This document shows, piece after piece, positions 1 to 9,387 of a stretch of 64,000 nt of DNA. The stretch's first letter is position 1, and every line of letters starts with the position of its first letter. The stretch is from Vagococcus xieshaowenii (lineage in GTDB: Bacteria; Bacillota; Bacilli; Lactobacillales; Vagococcaceae): positions 1,154,770 through 1,218,769 of the forward strand of contig NZ_CP038865.1 of the NCBI RefSeq assembly GCF_004792515.1, in the 5' to 3' direction. The notes beneath the pieces were generated by a model. The model was given only the letters and a program-made list of their open reading frames with translations. It ran no database searches and was not told the DNA's origin. The translations under genes were made by a program, and so were the position numbers.

Positions 1-676
1 TCCCAAATACAACTGCTGTTAAAATACCAGGAATTGCAGCTCTAAGTACCACCTTGTATGTTGTTTGCCATCTTGTTGCACCTAAGGCTAAAGAAGCTTC
101 TCTATAATGACGAGGCACAGCATTTAAAGAATCCACTGTCATGGATGTAACAGTTGGAAGAATCATAACAAATAACACAAATGTTCCTGCTAAAATACCA
201 AAACCACTGCCACCAAACACATTACGGACCGCTGGCACAACAACCGTTAAACCGATAAAACCATATACTACTGAAGGAATCCCTACAAGTAATTCGATAA
301 CTGGCTGTAATACTTTTTTACCTAAGTTAGGCGATATTTCTGTCATAAAGACCGCTGCCCCAATAGCAAATGGTGTAGCAACAATCGCAGATAATAACGT
401 CACCAAGAAAGAACCTACCAGCATTGGCAAAGCCCCTACTAATGGCTTTCCGTCATCTCCTACAGTGCCTGGTGCCCAATCTGTACCAAATAAGAAATCA
501 AATACATTAACGCCATCTTTAAAGAAAGTGGCTAATCCTTTACTCATAACAAAATAAAAAATAGCTGCTACTACTGCGACAATAAATACAATACATAATA
601 AACTAATCGCTTTACCGATTTGTTCTAATTTTGCTTTTTTAGATTTAGTTAATAGACTCTTTTGAATCTCTTCCAA
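1..676 (-). CDS. pstC: Phosphate ABC transporter permease PstC (partial, runs off left edge)
   Basis: This is an inner-membrane permease of the high-affinity phosphate importer PstSCAB, and it lies directly downstream of pstS. Reading on the minus strand from 676 gives one open frame of about 225 codons to the window edge. A cytoplasmic Lys-rich head (SLLTKSKKAKLEQ) is followed by a membrane segment, a loop containing GTDWAPGTVGDDGKP, further hydrophobic segments, and the permease EAA-like loop HYREASLALGATRWQT. The start is inferred to be TTG at 674-676, because AGGAGG lies just upstream and no in-frame ATG fits. The C-terminal part and the expected pstA and pstB lie outside the window. The family call is firm; the exact start is moderately sure. 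Confidence 0.9.
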   Translation of the reverse strand, partial: MEEIQKSLLTKSKKAKLEQIGKAISLLCIVFIVAVVAAIFYFVMSKGLATFFKDGVNVFDFLFGTDWAPGTVGDDGKPLVGALPMLVGSFLVTLLSAIVATPFAIGAAVFMTEISPNLGKKVLQPVIELLVGIPSVVYGFIGLTVVVPAVRNVFGGSGFGILAGTFVLFVMILPTVTSMTVDSLNAVPRHYREASLALGATRWQTTYKVVLRAAIPGILTAVVFG

Positions 677-702
677 GACTTTCGTCCTCCTATACAATTC
701 AA

Positions 703-1551
703 TTACTGAATGATTTCGCCATTAGCGTCTCGTTCGACTTCCATTTGAGTAACCGGAATATAGCCCAGTTTTGGAATCATGCCATTTTGCATTTCATCAG
801 ATAATACAAAATCGATGTATTCTTTGGTTAATCCTGTTGGTTGTCCTTTTGTATACATATGTTCGTATGACCAAATTGGCCATTGATTAGTTGTAACATT
901 TTCATCTTTAGGTTGAATACCATCAATTGATAATTCTTGTACTTCTTTTGTAATGTAAGAAAATGCTAAGTAGCTAATTGCTCCAGGAGTAGTGCTGACA
1001 ATTTGGCGAACCATTCCTGTTGAATCTTGTTCTTGAGCTTTCTTGGTTTTTTCACCATTCATGACCCAACGCTCAAAAGTAGCACGTGTTCCACTACCAC
1101 TTGCACGGTTGATAATCACGATTGGCAAGTCTTTACCACCTAATTCTTTCCAGTTAGTTAATTCACCGGTAAAAATTGCTCGTAAGTTATCCATAGAAAT
1201 ATCTTTAATCCCAATTTCTTTGTTAACAATCGGTGCAATCCCCACGACAGCCACTTTAAAACTAACCAATTCTGACGCATCAATACCCGATTTTTCTTCT
1301 GCAAATAAGTCCGAATTCCCGATATCCACCGCACCTGATTGTACCTGACTAAGTCCTGTGCCGCTTCCTCCTCCTTGAACATTTACAAATTTCCCAAGAT
1401 TGTTACTGCTGAATTCATTCCCTGCCGCCTCCGCTAATGGTTGCATAGCAGATGATCCTACTACAGTGATCGACTCTCCTTTATCAATTTTACATCCTGC
1501 TAAGAATAATAATCCTGATAAAACAAGAGCTAGTTGCAAGATTTTTTTCAC
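703..1551 (-). CDS. pstS: Phosphate-binding lipoprotein PstS
   Basis: This is the extracellular phosphate receptor of the Pst importer, anchored as a lipoprotein. The 282-residue protein begins with a Lys-containing signal peptide and a lipobox ending LFLAGC, so Cys20 would be lipidated. Next come the phosphate-binding signatures [12 protein letters not shown] near the N-terminus and [12 protein letters not shown] in the middle, and a [12 protein letters not shown] segment, all typical of PstS. The start is a GTG preceded by GAAGGAGG. pstC follows after 26 bp, so the two are one operon. Phosphate starvation control is expected of the family; direct repeats upstream may be the operator. Confidence 0.95.
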   Translation of the reverse strand: MKKILQLALVLSGLLFLAGCKIDKGESITVVGSSAMQPLAEAAGNEFSSNNLGKFVNVQGGGSGTGLSQVQSGAVDIGNSDLFAEEKSGIDASELVSFKVAVVGIAPIVNKEIGIKDISMDNLRAIFTGELTNWKELGGKDLPIVIINRASGSGTRATFERWVMNGEKTKKAQEQDSTGMVRQIVSTTPGAISYLAFSYITKEVQELSIDGIQPKDENVTTNQWPIWSYEHMYTKGQPTGLTKEYIDFVLSDEMQNGMIPKLGYIPVTQMEVERDANGEIIQ

Positions 1552-1635
1552 CTAAAAATCCTCCTTCAAAAATTAACGAACTAATCATTTTTTTGTGTTA
1601 GTTCCCTTCTTTCAAGATATATGTTTCCTTCATAA

Positions 1636-1690
1636 AAAGCAAGTTTTTTCGGTTAAAAAAAGTAAGTTTTTTCTGAAAGAAAGTTTTTTT
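1636..1690. promoter_or_regulatory. Three 15-bp direct repeats upstream of pstS (candidate phosphate-response operator)
   Basis: Seen on the minus strand: three copies of a GAAAAAACTTNCTTT-like unit at 1636-1650, 1659-1673 and 1676-1690 (the last starts with A-run instead of G). Start-to-start spacing is 23 and 17 bp. They lie about 85-140 bp upstream of the pstS start, where a response regulator such as PhoP would bind; that role is inferred. The rest of 1552-1899 is AT-rich and I see no gene in it. Confidence 0.45.
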
Positions 1691-1899
1691 TCTTCTATAT
1701 ATACAACTATTTTTTCTTTCAAAACAAATGATCATTTTTATGGAGTCACCTAAACAAAAATAATAAATGAAATATTACCTAAAATGTTCCTTTTTGAATT
1801 CTATTATGACTAAAATAACCTACGAATATTCGTCAATTGCCTAGATAGTTTCTTTTTATATAGAATCATCCTTTTTTCTCGAAATTTCCATATCATTTC

Positions 1900-1940
1900 A
1901 AAAAAAGCTATGAAATAGAAATGATCTATTCCATAGCTTT
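1900..1940 (-). terminator. Rho-independent terminator of ftsEX
   Basis: A 15-bp stem (1904-1918 with 1926-1940, one mismatch) with a 7-nt loop is followed on the minus strand by a run of T. It begins a few bases after the ftsX stop codon. Confidence 0.9.
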
Positions 1941-1946
1941 TCACTG

Positions 1947-2834
1947 TTATATTTTTAAGAATCGTCTCATAGAGAAAATTGATCCGATTGACCCAATGAC
2001 TACCCCGATAATTAAGACAAGGGATGCTAACCACATCGTCAATTCATCTGGGTGTATTAAAGAGTAATTACCTGTTGCCATAAAGGTCTTCATAATAACT
2101 TGATAAGACTTACGATATCCAAATAATACCGTTAAGATAGGAACAATAGAACCTAATATCCCTATCCAAGCACCTTCTAAGAAGAAAGGCCATCTAATAT
2201 AAGCATTTTTTGCTCCTACAAGTCGCATAATTTGGATCTCACGTTTACGTGATATAATTGTTATCCTAATAGTATTTGAAATCAAGAAAATAGCGACAAA
2301 TAATAATAATGCCATACCAATCAAGCCCCAGAAGCGAACATTTTTAGAAAGCGAGAAAATTTTGTCGGACGATAAACCACCATAATCTGCTTTATAAACA
2401 TTGGTTAATGTTTCAGCCTTCTTTTGTACTTGCTTTACTGCTTCAGGTGTTTTCGCACTGACAATAAAAACATCATATAAAGGATTTTCATCACCCTTAA
2501 AAATTTCAAAAGAGTCACCCATGGTTTCAACTAATTTTTCATATTGTTCTTCTGAACTTGAAAATTTAACATTCGTTACACCAGGAAGTGTCTGTAATTC
2601 TTTTTCTAGTTTATCCAACCCTTTATCTTCTGTTCCCAATTCAACAAAGACCGAGACATCTACTGCTTTTTCGATATCTTGCGCTAGTTTGGAAACATTC
2701 AAAATAACGGATAAAAAGATTCCTACTAATACTAAAGTAACCGTCACTGCACTTACAGATGCTAGTGTCATCCAACCGTTACGTTTTAAACTCTTAAAAC
2801 TTTCGCCAATATGACGGAAAAAATTTCTAATCAT
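1947..2834 (-). CDS. ftsX: Cell division protein FtsX
   Basis: FtsX is the membrane partner of the ATPase FtsE; the pair couples division-site signals to peptidoglycan hydrolases. The protein has a cytoplasmic start (MIRNFFRHIGESFKSL), TM1 at roughly residues 20-45, a large extracellular domain, then three C-terminal membrane segments separated by the RKREIQIMRLVGA loop typical of the family. I chose the ATG at 2834 because it matches the conserved N-terminus and overlaps the ftsE end by 8 nt (GATGATTAG context). A longer frame upstream would only re-read the ftsE end. Length of about 295 residues is normal. Confidence 0.95.
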   Translation of the reverse strand: MIRNFFRHIGESFKSLKRNGWMTLASVSAVTVTLVLVGIFLSVILNVSKLAQDIEKAVDVSVFVELGTEDKGLDKLEKELQTLPGVTNVKFSSSEEQYEKLVETMGDSFEIFKGDENPLYDVFIVSAKTPEAVKQVQKKAETLTNVYKADYGGLSSDKIFSLSKNVRFWGLIGMALLLFVAIFLISNTIRITIISRKREIQIMRLVGAKNAYIRWPFFLEGAWIGILGSIVPILTVLFGYRKSYQVIMKTFMATGNYSLIHPDELTMWLASLVLIIGVVIGSIGSIFSMRRFLKI

Positions 2835-3513
2835 CGTAGCCGTATTCTCCTTCCAATTGATCTCGGATAATTCGACCATTTTCAATCGCAATAACGCGAT
2901 GAGTAATCGTGTTTACAATGTTACTATTGTGTGTTGCCATGACAACAGTTGTTCCTTGGATATTAATCTTTTCAAGTAAATTCATGATTTCCCATGAATT
3001 TTCAGGATCTAAGTTACCTGTTGGTTCATCTGCTATTAACAATTTTGGTGTATTCACAATGGCTCTAGCAATTGCCACACGTTGTTGTTCTCCACCAGAA
3101 AGCTCATTGGGGAAAACACGTACTTTATGTCTTAATCCTACTAAATCTAATACTTCCATTACACGACGTTTAATTTCACGAGGCTTCTTACCAATAACCT
3201 GCATTGCATACGCTACGTTCTCGTAAACCGTTTTTTGGTGTAATAGTTTATAATCCTGGAAGACAATGCCGATTTCACGACGCAATAAAGGCACATTACG
3301 ATTTTTTATTTTCATTAAATCATAACCAACGACATTTAATTGTCCTTTGGTTGCTTTTTCTTCACGATACATTAACTTAATAAATGTGGATTTACCAGCC
3401 CCACTTGGACCTACAACATAAACAAACTCCCCTTGATCAATTTTAATTGACAGGTTACGAACAGCGGTGGTCCCGTTTGAATACTTTTTGGTCACTTCTT
3501 TCATCTCAATCAT
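2827..3513 (-). CDS. ftsE: Cell division ATP-binding protein FtsE
   Basis: FtsE is an ABC-type ATPase that works with FtsX at the membrane. The 228 residues contain Walker A GPSGAGKST (about 35-43), the Q-loop region FQDYKLL, the ABC signature LSGGEQQRVAIARA, Walker B LLIADEPTGNLDP and the H-loop MATHN. It is translationally coupled to ftsX by overlap and has its own promoter in the gap after prfB. Length and motif order match the family exactly. Confidence 0.97.
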   Translation of the reverse strand: MIEMKEVTKKYSNGTTAVRNLSIKIDQGEFVYVVGPSGAGKSTFIKLMYREEKATKGQLNVVGYDLMKIKNRNVPLLRREIGIVFQDYKLLHQKTVYENVAYAMQVIGKKPREIKRRVMEVLDLVGLRHKVRVFPNELSGGEQQRVAIARAIVNTPKLLIADEPTGNLDPENSWEIMNLLEKINIQGTTVVMATHNSNIVNTITHRVIAIENGRIIRDQLEGEYGYDD

Positions 3514-3553
3514 GTAGTATACTCCTATCTATAAAAACTAAACGACTTTACTC

Positions 3554-3562
3554 ATTATAGCA
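3554..3562 (-). promoter_or_regulatory. Extended -10 promoter for ftsEX
   Basis: On the minus strand TGCTATAAT is an extended -10 element 40-50 bp upstream of the ftsE ATG. The -35 is weak, as is common with extended -10 promoters. An AGGAG site lies before the start codon. Confidence 0.55.
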
Positions 3563-3614
3563 TTACCATATTGTAATACTTTAATATTTTGATTACAATT
3601 ACATTTCAGTTTCA

Positions 3615-4719
3615 CTAATTTGCAAGACTAGAACGTAAATACGCATCAATAAAGCCGTCTAAATCTCCATCCATAACGGGTTGAACATTACCAACTTCAT
3701 AATCCGTTCTGTGATCTTTAATCATCGAATACGGATGGAAAACATACGAACGAATTTGAGAACCCCATCCGATTTCTTTTGTTTCCCCTCTTATTTCAGC
3801 TTCTTCTTGTGCTTTTTTCTCTAATTCTAATTGATATAATTTAGCTTTTAACATTCCCATTGCTTGCTCACGGTTTTTTAACTGTGAACGTTGTGCTTGA
3901 CTTGCAACCACCACACCCGTAGGTAAATGGGTAATACGAACGGCAGATTCCGTTTTATTGATATGTTGCCCACCTGCGCCACTAGCACGATACGTATCTA
4001 TCTTTAAATCATCCGTGTTAATATCAATTTCAATTTCATCATTTAGTTCCGGCATGACATCAATAGAACAAAATGAAGTATGACGACGTGCATTAGAATC
4101 AAATGGAGAAATTCTGACCAAACGATGAACACCCATTTCAGCTTTTAAATAACCATAGGCATTCAATCCGCTAATTAATAAGGTCACACTCTTAATACCC
4201 GCCTCATCTCCAGCTTGATAATCTAAGTATTCCACTTTATAGTCGTGCTGAGTTGCCCATCGTGTATACATACGCAAAAGCATTTCGCCCCAATCTTGAG
4301 ATTCTGTTCCACCTGCTCCAGGATGGATTTCTAAGATGGCATTATTCTTATCGTATGGGCCATCTAGTAATTGAGCTAATTCATAGGCGGCTAATTTTTG
4401 TTTATAGGTGGCTAGACTTTCGATTAATTCTGTTTTTATTTCTTCATCCGGCTCTTCTTGAATCATTTCTAACATCATCATCAATTCATCTTGTTCTTCT
4501 GAAAGTGACATAAATTTTTGATACTTATCTTTTAATTCGTTAGACGCGTTAATCACTTTTTGAGCCGCCTGATTATCATCCCAGAAAGTTGGTTGCCCCA
4601 TTTGATAATCAAAATCAGCAATCATTTCTTCAAGTTGATCTAAGTCAAAGAGACCCCCTAAAATCGGCTATTTTTTTACCAGTTGCTTGTAGTTCATTTT
4701 TTAAATCTGAAAGTTCCAT
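3615..4719 (-). CDS. prfB: Peptide chain release factor 2 (programmed +1 frameshift)
   Basis: RF2 terminates translation at UGA and UAA. The gene starts at ATG 4719, reads 24 codons ([13 protein letters not shown]...), meets UGA at 4645-4647 and continues in the +1 frame from GAC to 3615, giving 367 residues. The body has the stop-codon recognition tripeptide in [12 protein letters not shown] and the catalytic GGQ in [14 protein letters not shown] naive single-frame call would start at 4625 and lose about 30 N-terminal residues. Upstream AAGGAG is a good ribosome site. The frameshift autoregulates RF2 levels, as is well established for the family. Confidence 0.97.
4644..4659 (-). promoter_or_regulatory. 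RF2 recoding site (SD-like AGGGGG, CTT TGA C)
   Basis: Minus-strand sequence AGGGGGTCTCTTTGAC contains the internal Shine-Dalgarno-like AGGGGG three bases before the slippery CUU codon, then in-frame UGA followed by C. This is the same arrangement and spacing as the classic bacterial prfB shift site. Confidence 0.97.
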
Positions 4720-4742
4720 TCCAAATCGTCTCCTTACATAAT

Positions 4743-4774
4743 AAATACGGCAAAGAATATTCTTCGCCGCATTT
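4743..4774. terminator. Inverted repeat between secA and prfB
   Basis: A 32-bp near-perfect palindrome with 16-bp arms (three G.T-type mismatches) fills most of the 66-bp secA-prfB gap. On the minus strand it ends in TATTT rather than a long T run, so it may be a weak terminator, attenuator or processing site. Confidence 0.55.
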
Positions 4775-4785
4775 AACGTTATTAA

Positions 4786-7311
4786 TTAGTCTGTCAAACC
4801 ATGACAGTTTTTATATTTTTTCCCACTTCCACAAGGACAAAGATCGTTACGACCAATTTTTTCAGATGTAACTGGCTGACGTTTTTGTTCGCCACCTTGA
4901 ACACGTCCTTGTTCAGGAGTTACTTCAACAGGTCGTTGTGCTGTGTTTTCACGTTGAACATTTTGGCGAATTTGAGCTTTCATGTAGATACGTGTTACAT
5001 CATATTCAATTGCTCCCACCATGTTATTAAACATCATGTAACCTTCTTGTTGATAATCAACTAATGGATTATTTTGACCGTACGCACGTAAGCCAATCGA
5101 CTCACGTAATTGATCCATGGCATCAATATGGTCCGTCCATTTTTGGTCGACCACTTTAAGAATAACTACTTTTTGGAATTCTAATAATTGATCAGGTCCG
5201 TTTAGCTGTTGAGATTTTTCTTCAAAGATTTCTTTAGCTTTACCAAACAAGAAGTCTTTCATTTCAGCTGGTGTTTTAGCTTCAATATCACTCATTTGAA
5301 TAGAATCTTCTGGTACCAAGCATGCTTTTGCAAAATCTAAGATTCCTTGTAAGTTCCAGTCCGCTTTATTTTCAGCCGTCGTATGATCGGTTACAACTCT
5401 ATCAATTGTTCGTTCAATCATGCCTAAAACGATGACGCTTAATTCTTTATCTTCTGTGATGATTTGATGACGTTGTTTATAGATAACTTCACGTTGTTCA
5501 CGCATGACGTCATCATATTGTAAAATATTTTTACGTGTATCATAGTTGTTACCTTCGACACGTTTTTGAGCTCCCTCAACTTGTTTTGATAACATACCGC
5601 TTTGAATTACTGCGTCCTCACCTTCAATTTTGAAACGATCTAGCATAATTTTCACACGATCAGATCCGAAACGACGCATTAAATCATCTTCTAGTGATAG
5701 GTAGAATTGAGACACACCTGGATCTCCTTGACGACCCGAACGACCACGTAACTGATTATCAATACGACGTGATTCATGTCGTTCTGTTCCGATTACTGCT
5801 AGTCCACCTAATTCTTTAACACCAAAACCTAATTTAATATCTGTCCCACGACCAGCCATGTTTGTTGCTATTGTAACAGCACCTTTTTGGCCAGCGTTTA
5901 AAATAATTTCTGCTTCTTTAAAGTGGTTTTTTGCATTTAACACTTCATGCGGTACATTTTCTTTTTCTAATAAGCGTGAAATATATTCAGATGTTTCCAC
6001 GGCCACTGTACCAACTAATACAGGTTGTCCTTTGCGATGACGTTCTTTAATATCTTTTACCACAGCTTGGAATTTACTTTCAAGCGTTGGATATAATAAA
6101 TCTGGGCGATCATCACGAGCAATTACACGGTTCGTTGGAATTTGAATCACTTGCATGTTATAGATTTCACGGAATTCTTCTTCTTCAGTCTTAGCGGTCC
6201 CTGTCATTCCTGCTAATTTTTTGTACATACGGAAGAAGTTCTGATACGTGATATTAGCCATAGTTTTTGTTTCATCTTCGATTTCAACGCCTTCTTTGGC
6301 TTCGATTGCTTGATGTAAGCCATCTGAATAACGACGACCATCCATGATACGACCAGTAAATTGGTCAACAATCATGACTTTACCTTCTTGAACCACGTAG
6401 TCAATATCACTTAACATAATATAGTTTGCTCGTAGCGCGTTATCTAAATGATGCGTTAACGCTGTATTATCAATATCATATAAGTTTTCTAAACCAAAGT
6501 TCTCTTCGGCTTTAGAAATTCCTTCATCGGTAAACGCAATCGTTTTTGATTGCACATCGATTTTATAGTCTTCTTCGGCTTTCAAACGTTTAACAAAGTT
6601 ATCTGCTCGAGTGTATAACGCAGTAGATTTCTCTGCTTGACCTGAGATAATTAAAGGTGTACGAGCTTCATCAATTAAAATTGAGTCAACCTCATCGACA
6701 ATCGCATAATTTAACGGACGTTGGACCATTTGTTCACGGTAAACCACCATGTTATCTCTTAAATAGTCAAACCCTAACTCACTGTTTGTACTATAAGTAA
6801 TATCACAAGCATAAGCTAAACGTTTTTCTTCAGAAGTTTTTGAGTTCAAATTCAACCCAACTGTTAATCCCAAGAAATTGTATAACTCACCCATTTCACT
6901 GGCATCACGTGTTGATAAATATTCATTAACCGTCACAACGTGTACGCCTTCACCTGTTAAAGCATTCAAGTAAACAGGCATTGTAGCAGTTAATGTTTTA
7001 CCCTCACCAGTTTTCATTTCTGGAATGTTACCGTTATGTAAGACGATACCACCCATCATTTGCACTTTGTATGGATATAACCCTAAGACACGCTTTGCCG
7101 CTTCACGAACAACAGCAAATGCTTCAACTAATAAATCATCTACTGTTTCTCCTTTAGCAATACGTTCTTTAAATTCTGTTGTTTTAGCTTTTAATTCCTC
7201 ATCGGACAAAGCCGCCGTTTGCTCACCCAATCCATCAATTTGGTCAGCAATTTTTTCTAATCGTTTAATTTCTTTTTTATCGTTCTCAATGATTTTCTTG
7301 ATGAAATTCAT
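4786..7311 (-). CDS. secA: Preprotein translocase ATPase SecA
   Basis: SecA is the motor that drives secretory proteins through SecYEG. The 841 residues show the N-terminal DEAD-like motor with Walker [12 protein letters not shown] (about 100-110), the Walker B-region [16 protein letters not shown], the second motor motif GTDIKLG and the [12 protein letters not shown] motif. The C-terminus carries the zinc-binding SEC-C tail [16 protein letters not shown]. Length is standard for a canonical Firmicute SecA. The ATG at 7311 has GAAGGGAA upstream. An extended -10 (TGCTAAAAT) sits upstream at about 7370. Confidence 0.98.
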   Translation of the reverse strand: MNFIKKIIENDKKEIKRLEKIADQIDGLGEQTAALSDEELKAKTTEFKERIAKGETVDDLLVEAFAVVREAAKRVLGLYPYKVQMMGGIVLHNGNIPEMKTGEGKTLTATMPVYLNALTGEGVHVVTVNEYLSTRDASEMGELYNFLGLTVGLNLNSKTSEEKRLAYACDITYSTNSELGFDYLRDNMVVYREQMVQRPLNYAIVDEVDSILIDEARTPLIISGQAEKSTALYTRADNFVKRLKAEEDYKIDVQSKTIAFTDEGISKAEENFGLENLYDIDNTALTHHLDNALRANYIMLSDIDYVVQEGKVMIVDQFTGRIMDGRRYSDGLHQAIEAKEGVEIEDETKTMANITYQNFFRMYKKLAGMTGTAKTEEEEFREIYNMQVIQIPTNRVIARDDRPDLLYPTLESKFQAVVKDIKERHRKGQPVLVGTVAVETSEYISRLLEKENVPHEVLNAKNHFKEAEIILNAGQKGAVTIATNMAGRGTDIKLGFGVKELGGLAVIGTERHESRRIDNQLRGRSGRQGDPGVSQFYLSLEDDLMRRFGSDRVKIMLDRFKIEGEDAVIQSGMLSKQVEGAQKRVEGNNYDTRKNILQYDDVMREQREVIYKQRHQIITEDKELSVIVLGMIERTIDRVVTDHTTAENKADWNLQGILDFAKACLVPEDSIQMSDIEAKTPAEMKDFLFGKAKEIFEEKSQQLNGPDQLLEFQKVVILKVVDQKWTDHIDAMDQLRESIGLRAYGQNNPLVDYQQEGYMMFNNMVGAIEYDVTRIYMKAQIRQNVQRENTAQRPVEVTPEQGRVQGGEQKRQPVTSEKIGRNDLCPCGSGKKYKNCHGLTD

Positions 7312-7572
7312 TTAGCTATCGTTCCCTTCTCTAACTCACTTTTTATAAAATAACTTTAAATTCGTATCATTATTCATTTTAGCATTAATAGGCTGAAAAT
7401 AGAAATATTTTTATTAATAAATCCTTATGATTATTAAACTCTTATACTTTATAATATTTTTTCACCTAATCTTCATAATTTTTTCACATTATTTATTGTA
7501 AAATATTATATAATCATACAATAAAATAAAATTCCTTGTAATATTATTTTTATTAAAAATTGGAGGAGCATT

Positions 7573-9120
7573 GTGAAAACTAAAAATTTTTTATCGATGA
7601 ATAAAGTCAATAAACTGAAAATAATTCAATATTTCATTAAAAACAAACACAAAAATTTTAATATTAATGACTTGTCTCAATATTTAGAGATACCAACATC
7701 TACTCTTAAACGTCACATTAAAGAAATAAATCACGACGTATCTATAGTTAGTGAACAAAAAGAGCTTATTATTAAAAAAAATAGCTATGATTATCATTTG
7801 ACAGAATTATCTAAAGAAAATGGTAATCTATACACTAAAATATACAGAGAATATCTTGATAATTCAAACATGTTCAGATTAGGGTTATTATTCGTAAAAT
7901 ATGATCAATTATCTATACAACTAATTATCGAAGAGTTATCCCTGAGTAAAACGCCAGTTTATGAAACAATTAATGATTTAGATAACTTTCTAAAAACTTA
8001 TGGACTTCAAATAGAAAAAAATGACATAGGATCATTTAAAATTAGTGGTCCTGAATTAAATATACGAATTTTTATATGTAATTTATTAATGCATGCTATC
8101 CCTGAGGAAACTTGGCCTTTCAACTTTTCAAAAAGTACCATAAAAAATCATCTGGTGAGAATTGACCATCTAGAAAAACAATCTGAACGTATGAAATCTT
8201 GTTTTCATCAATTTAATGCGATTATTTTAAATCGTATTAAATATGGAAATTTTTTGAATTTTGAAGAAGATAAACTGGCATCTATACCTGATATAGACTT
8301 TCCAATATGGAAGGAATTAAATATCATTAATTTTGATTCTTATTTCCGTAACGAGGGCATTAGAAAATCCGAAGAAATCACCTATAAAATTATGATTATC
8401 AGTCTATTTCCAAATTTATTTCTAGAGAAAGATGTTCAACTAATGGGTAAAAAGCTTCTAGAAAAACCCGATGAGCTTGTAACGTGTTTTTATACTTACC
8501 TTAGAGAAGCAACAACAAAATTAGAACTTAAGTCTACATCAGAGTCCCTTGAGTTTTGTCTATTTCATCTCGTTATTCATAATAAATTCGCTCGCCTAGT
8601 TGAAGGGATTAACACTACTCATTTATTAAATTTACAATTTGATACCCCTCAAAGTCTAATTTGTCAGCATCAATTACCTTGGAAACGCAAGAGATATCAA
8701 GAACTAGTAGAAATATATCTACCAATCATAAATAAAAAATCACCCAATTTAAAGGGAACACTTCTAAGAGATGATTATATTCTATACATTAATACCATAG
8801 CCATGATTATGTCTTTACTTCACTTACCTATAACCATGAAAGCTGTAAAATTACATTTTGACTTTGGAAAAGATGAGATTTCAAAAAAAATTGTGATTCA
8901 AAAAATAGAATCTATTTATCAGCCTCACATTTATAAGATTATTGAAACCCCGGAAGAAGCCGATATAATTTTTTGTAATCACCTTTATCATTTTACAACA
9001 GACCAACGAATCTATATTAAAGATATTATGGATTTCGAAACTATCAATGTAATTAGTAATGCGATTAATAGTAAACTATTAAGTCTAAGATTCAAAAAAG
9101 CTTTAGATTATAAAAAGTAA
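7573..9120 (+). CDS. Mga-like helix-turn-helix transcriptional regulator
   Basis: This is a 515-residue regulator with the architecture of Mga/AtxA-type virulence regulators. It has an N-terminal winged helix (about residues 15-60, with IPTSTLKRHIKEIN as a recognition-helix candidate), a second HTH at about 100-140 (LIIEELSLSKTPVYETINDL), and long helical central regions like PRD domains. The C-terminal stretch resembles a degenerate EIIB-like fold. The start is GTG at 7573 behind TGGAGGAGC. Composition is markedly AT-rich and Lys/Ile-rich compared with the flanking core genes. It reads into its own terminator, and the secreted gene that follows on the same strand is the obvious candidate target. 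Confidence 0.8.
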   Translation: MKTKNFLSMNKVNKLKIIQYFIKNKHKNFNINDLSQYLEIPTSTLKRHIKEINHDVSIVSEQKELIIKKNSYDYHLTELSKENGNLYTKIYREYLDNSNMFRLGLLFVKYDQLSIQLIIEELSLSKTPVYETINDLDNFLKTYGLQIEKNDIGSFKISGPELNIRIFICNLLMHAIPEETWPFNFSKSTIKNHLVRIDHLEKQSERMKSCFHQFNAIILNRIKYGNFLNFEEDKLASIPDIDFPIWKELNIINFDSYFRNEGIRKSEEITYKIMIISLFPNLFLEKDVQLMGKKLLEKPDELVTCFYTYLREATTKLELKSTSESLEFCLFHLVIHNKFARLVEGINTTHLLNLQFDTPQSLICQHQLPWKRKRYQELVEIYLPIINKKSPNLKGTLLRDDYILYINTIAMIMSLLHLPITMKAVKLHFDFGKDEISKKIVIQKIESIYQPHIYKIIETPEEADIIFCNHLYHFTTDQRIYIKDIMDFETINVISNAINSKLLSLRFKKALDYKK

Positions 9121-9139
9121 TATTTTTCTAATAAAATTT

Positions 9140-9167
9140 CGAAGTATTTAACATACTTCGTTTTTTT
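9140..9167 (+). terminator. Terminator of the Mga-like gene
   Basis: Stem CGAAGTA/TACTTCG with a short loop (9140-9160) is followed by seven T. The gap 9168-9387 is AT-rich; a TATAAT lies near 9307 and a GGAGA ribosome site precedes 9388. Confidence 0.85.
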
Positions 9168-9387
9168 ATATACTTTTTTTGTTTCTATACTAACCTTTCC
9201 TAAAAAAATTATTTAGATTAAAAATTAAAGTTCTTATTATTTTTAATCTTTTTTTTAATTGTTGATAAAACGTAAAAAAATAAGGAATAATCATCAATTA
9301 ATCCCCTTATAATAAAAAAACATCCCACAGAATTGGTTAATAAAATTAACAGATATCTACGGAATATTTTTATAAGGAGAAACACAC

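Noticed and set aside
1810..2034. Minus-strand frame overlapping the ftsX terminator
   Set aside because: It reads through the hairpin and the ftsX end in another frame, has no ribosome site, and its composition is not coding-like.
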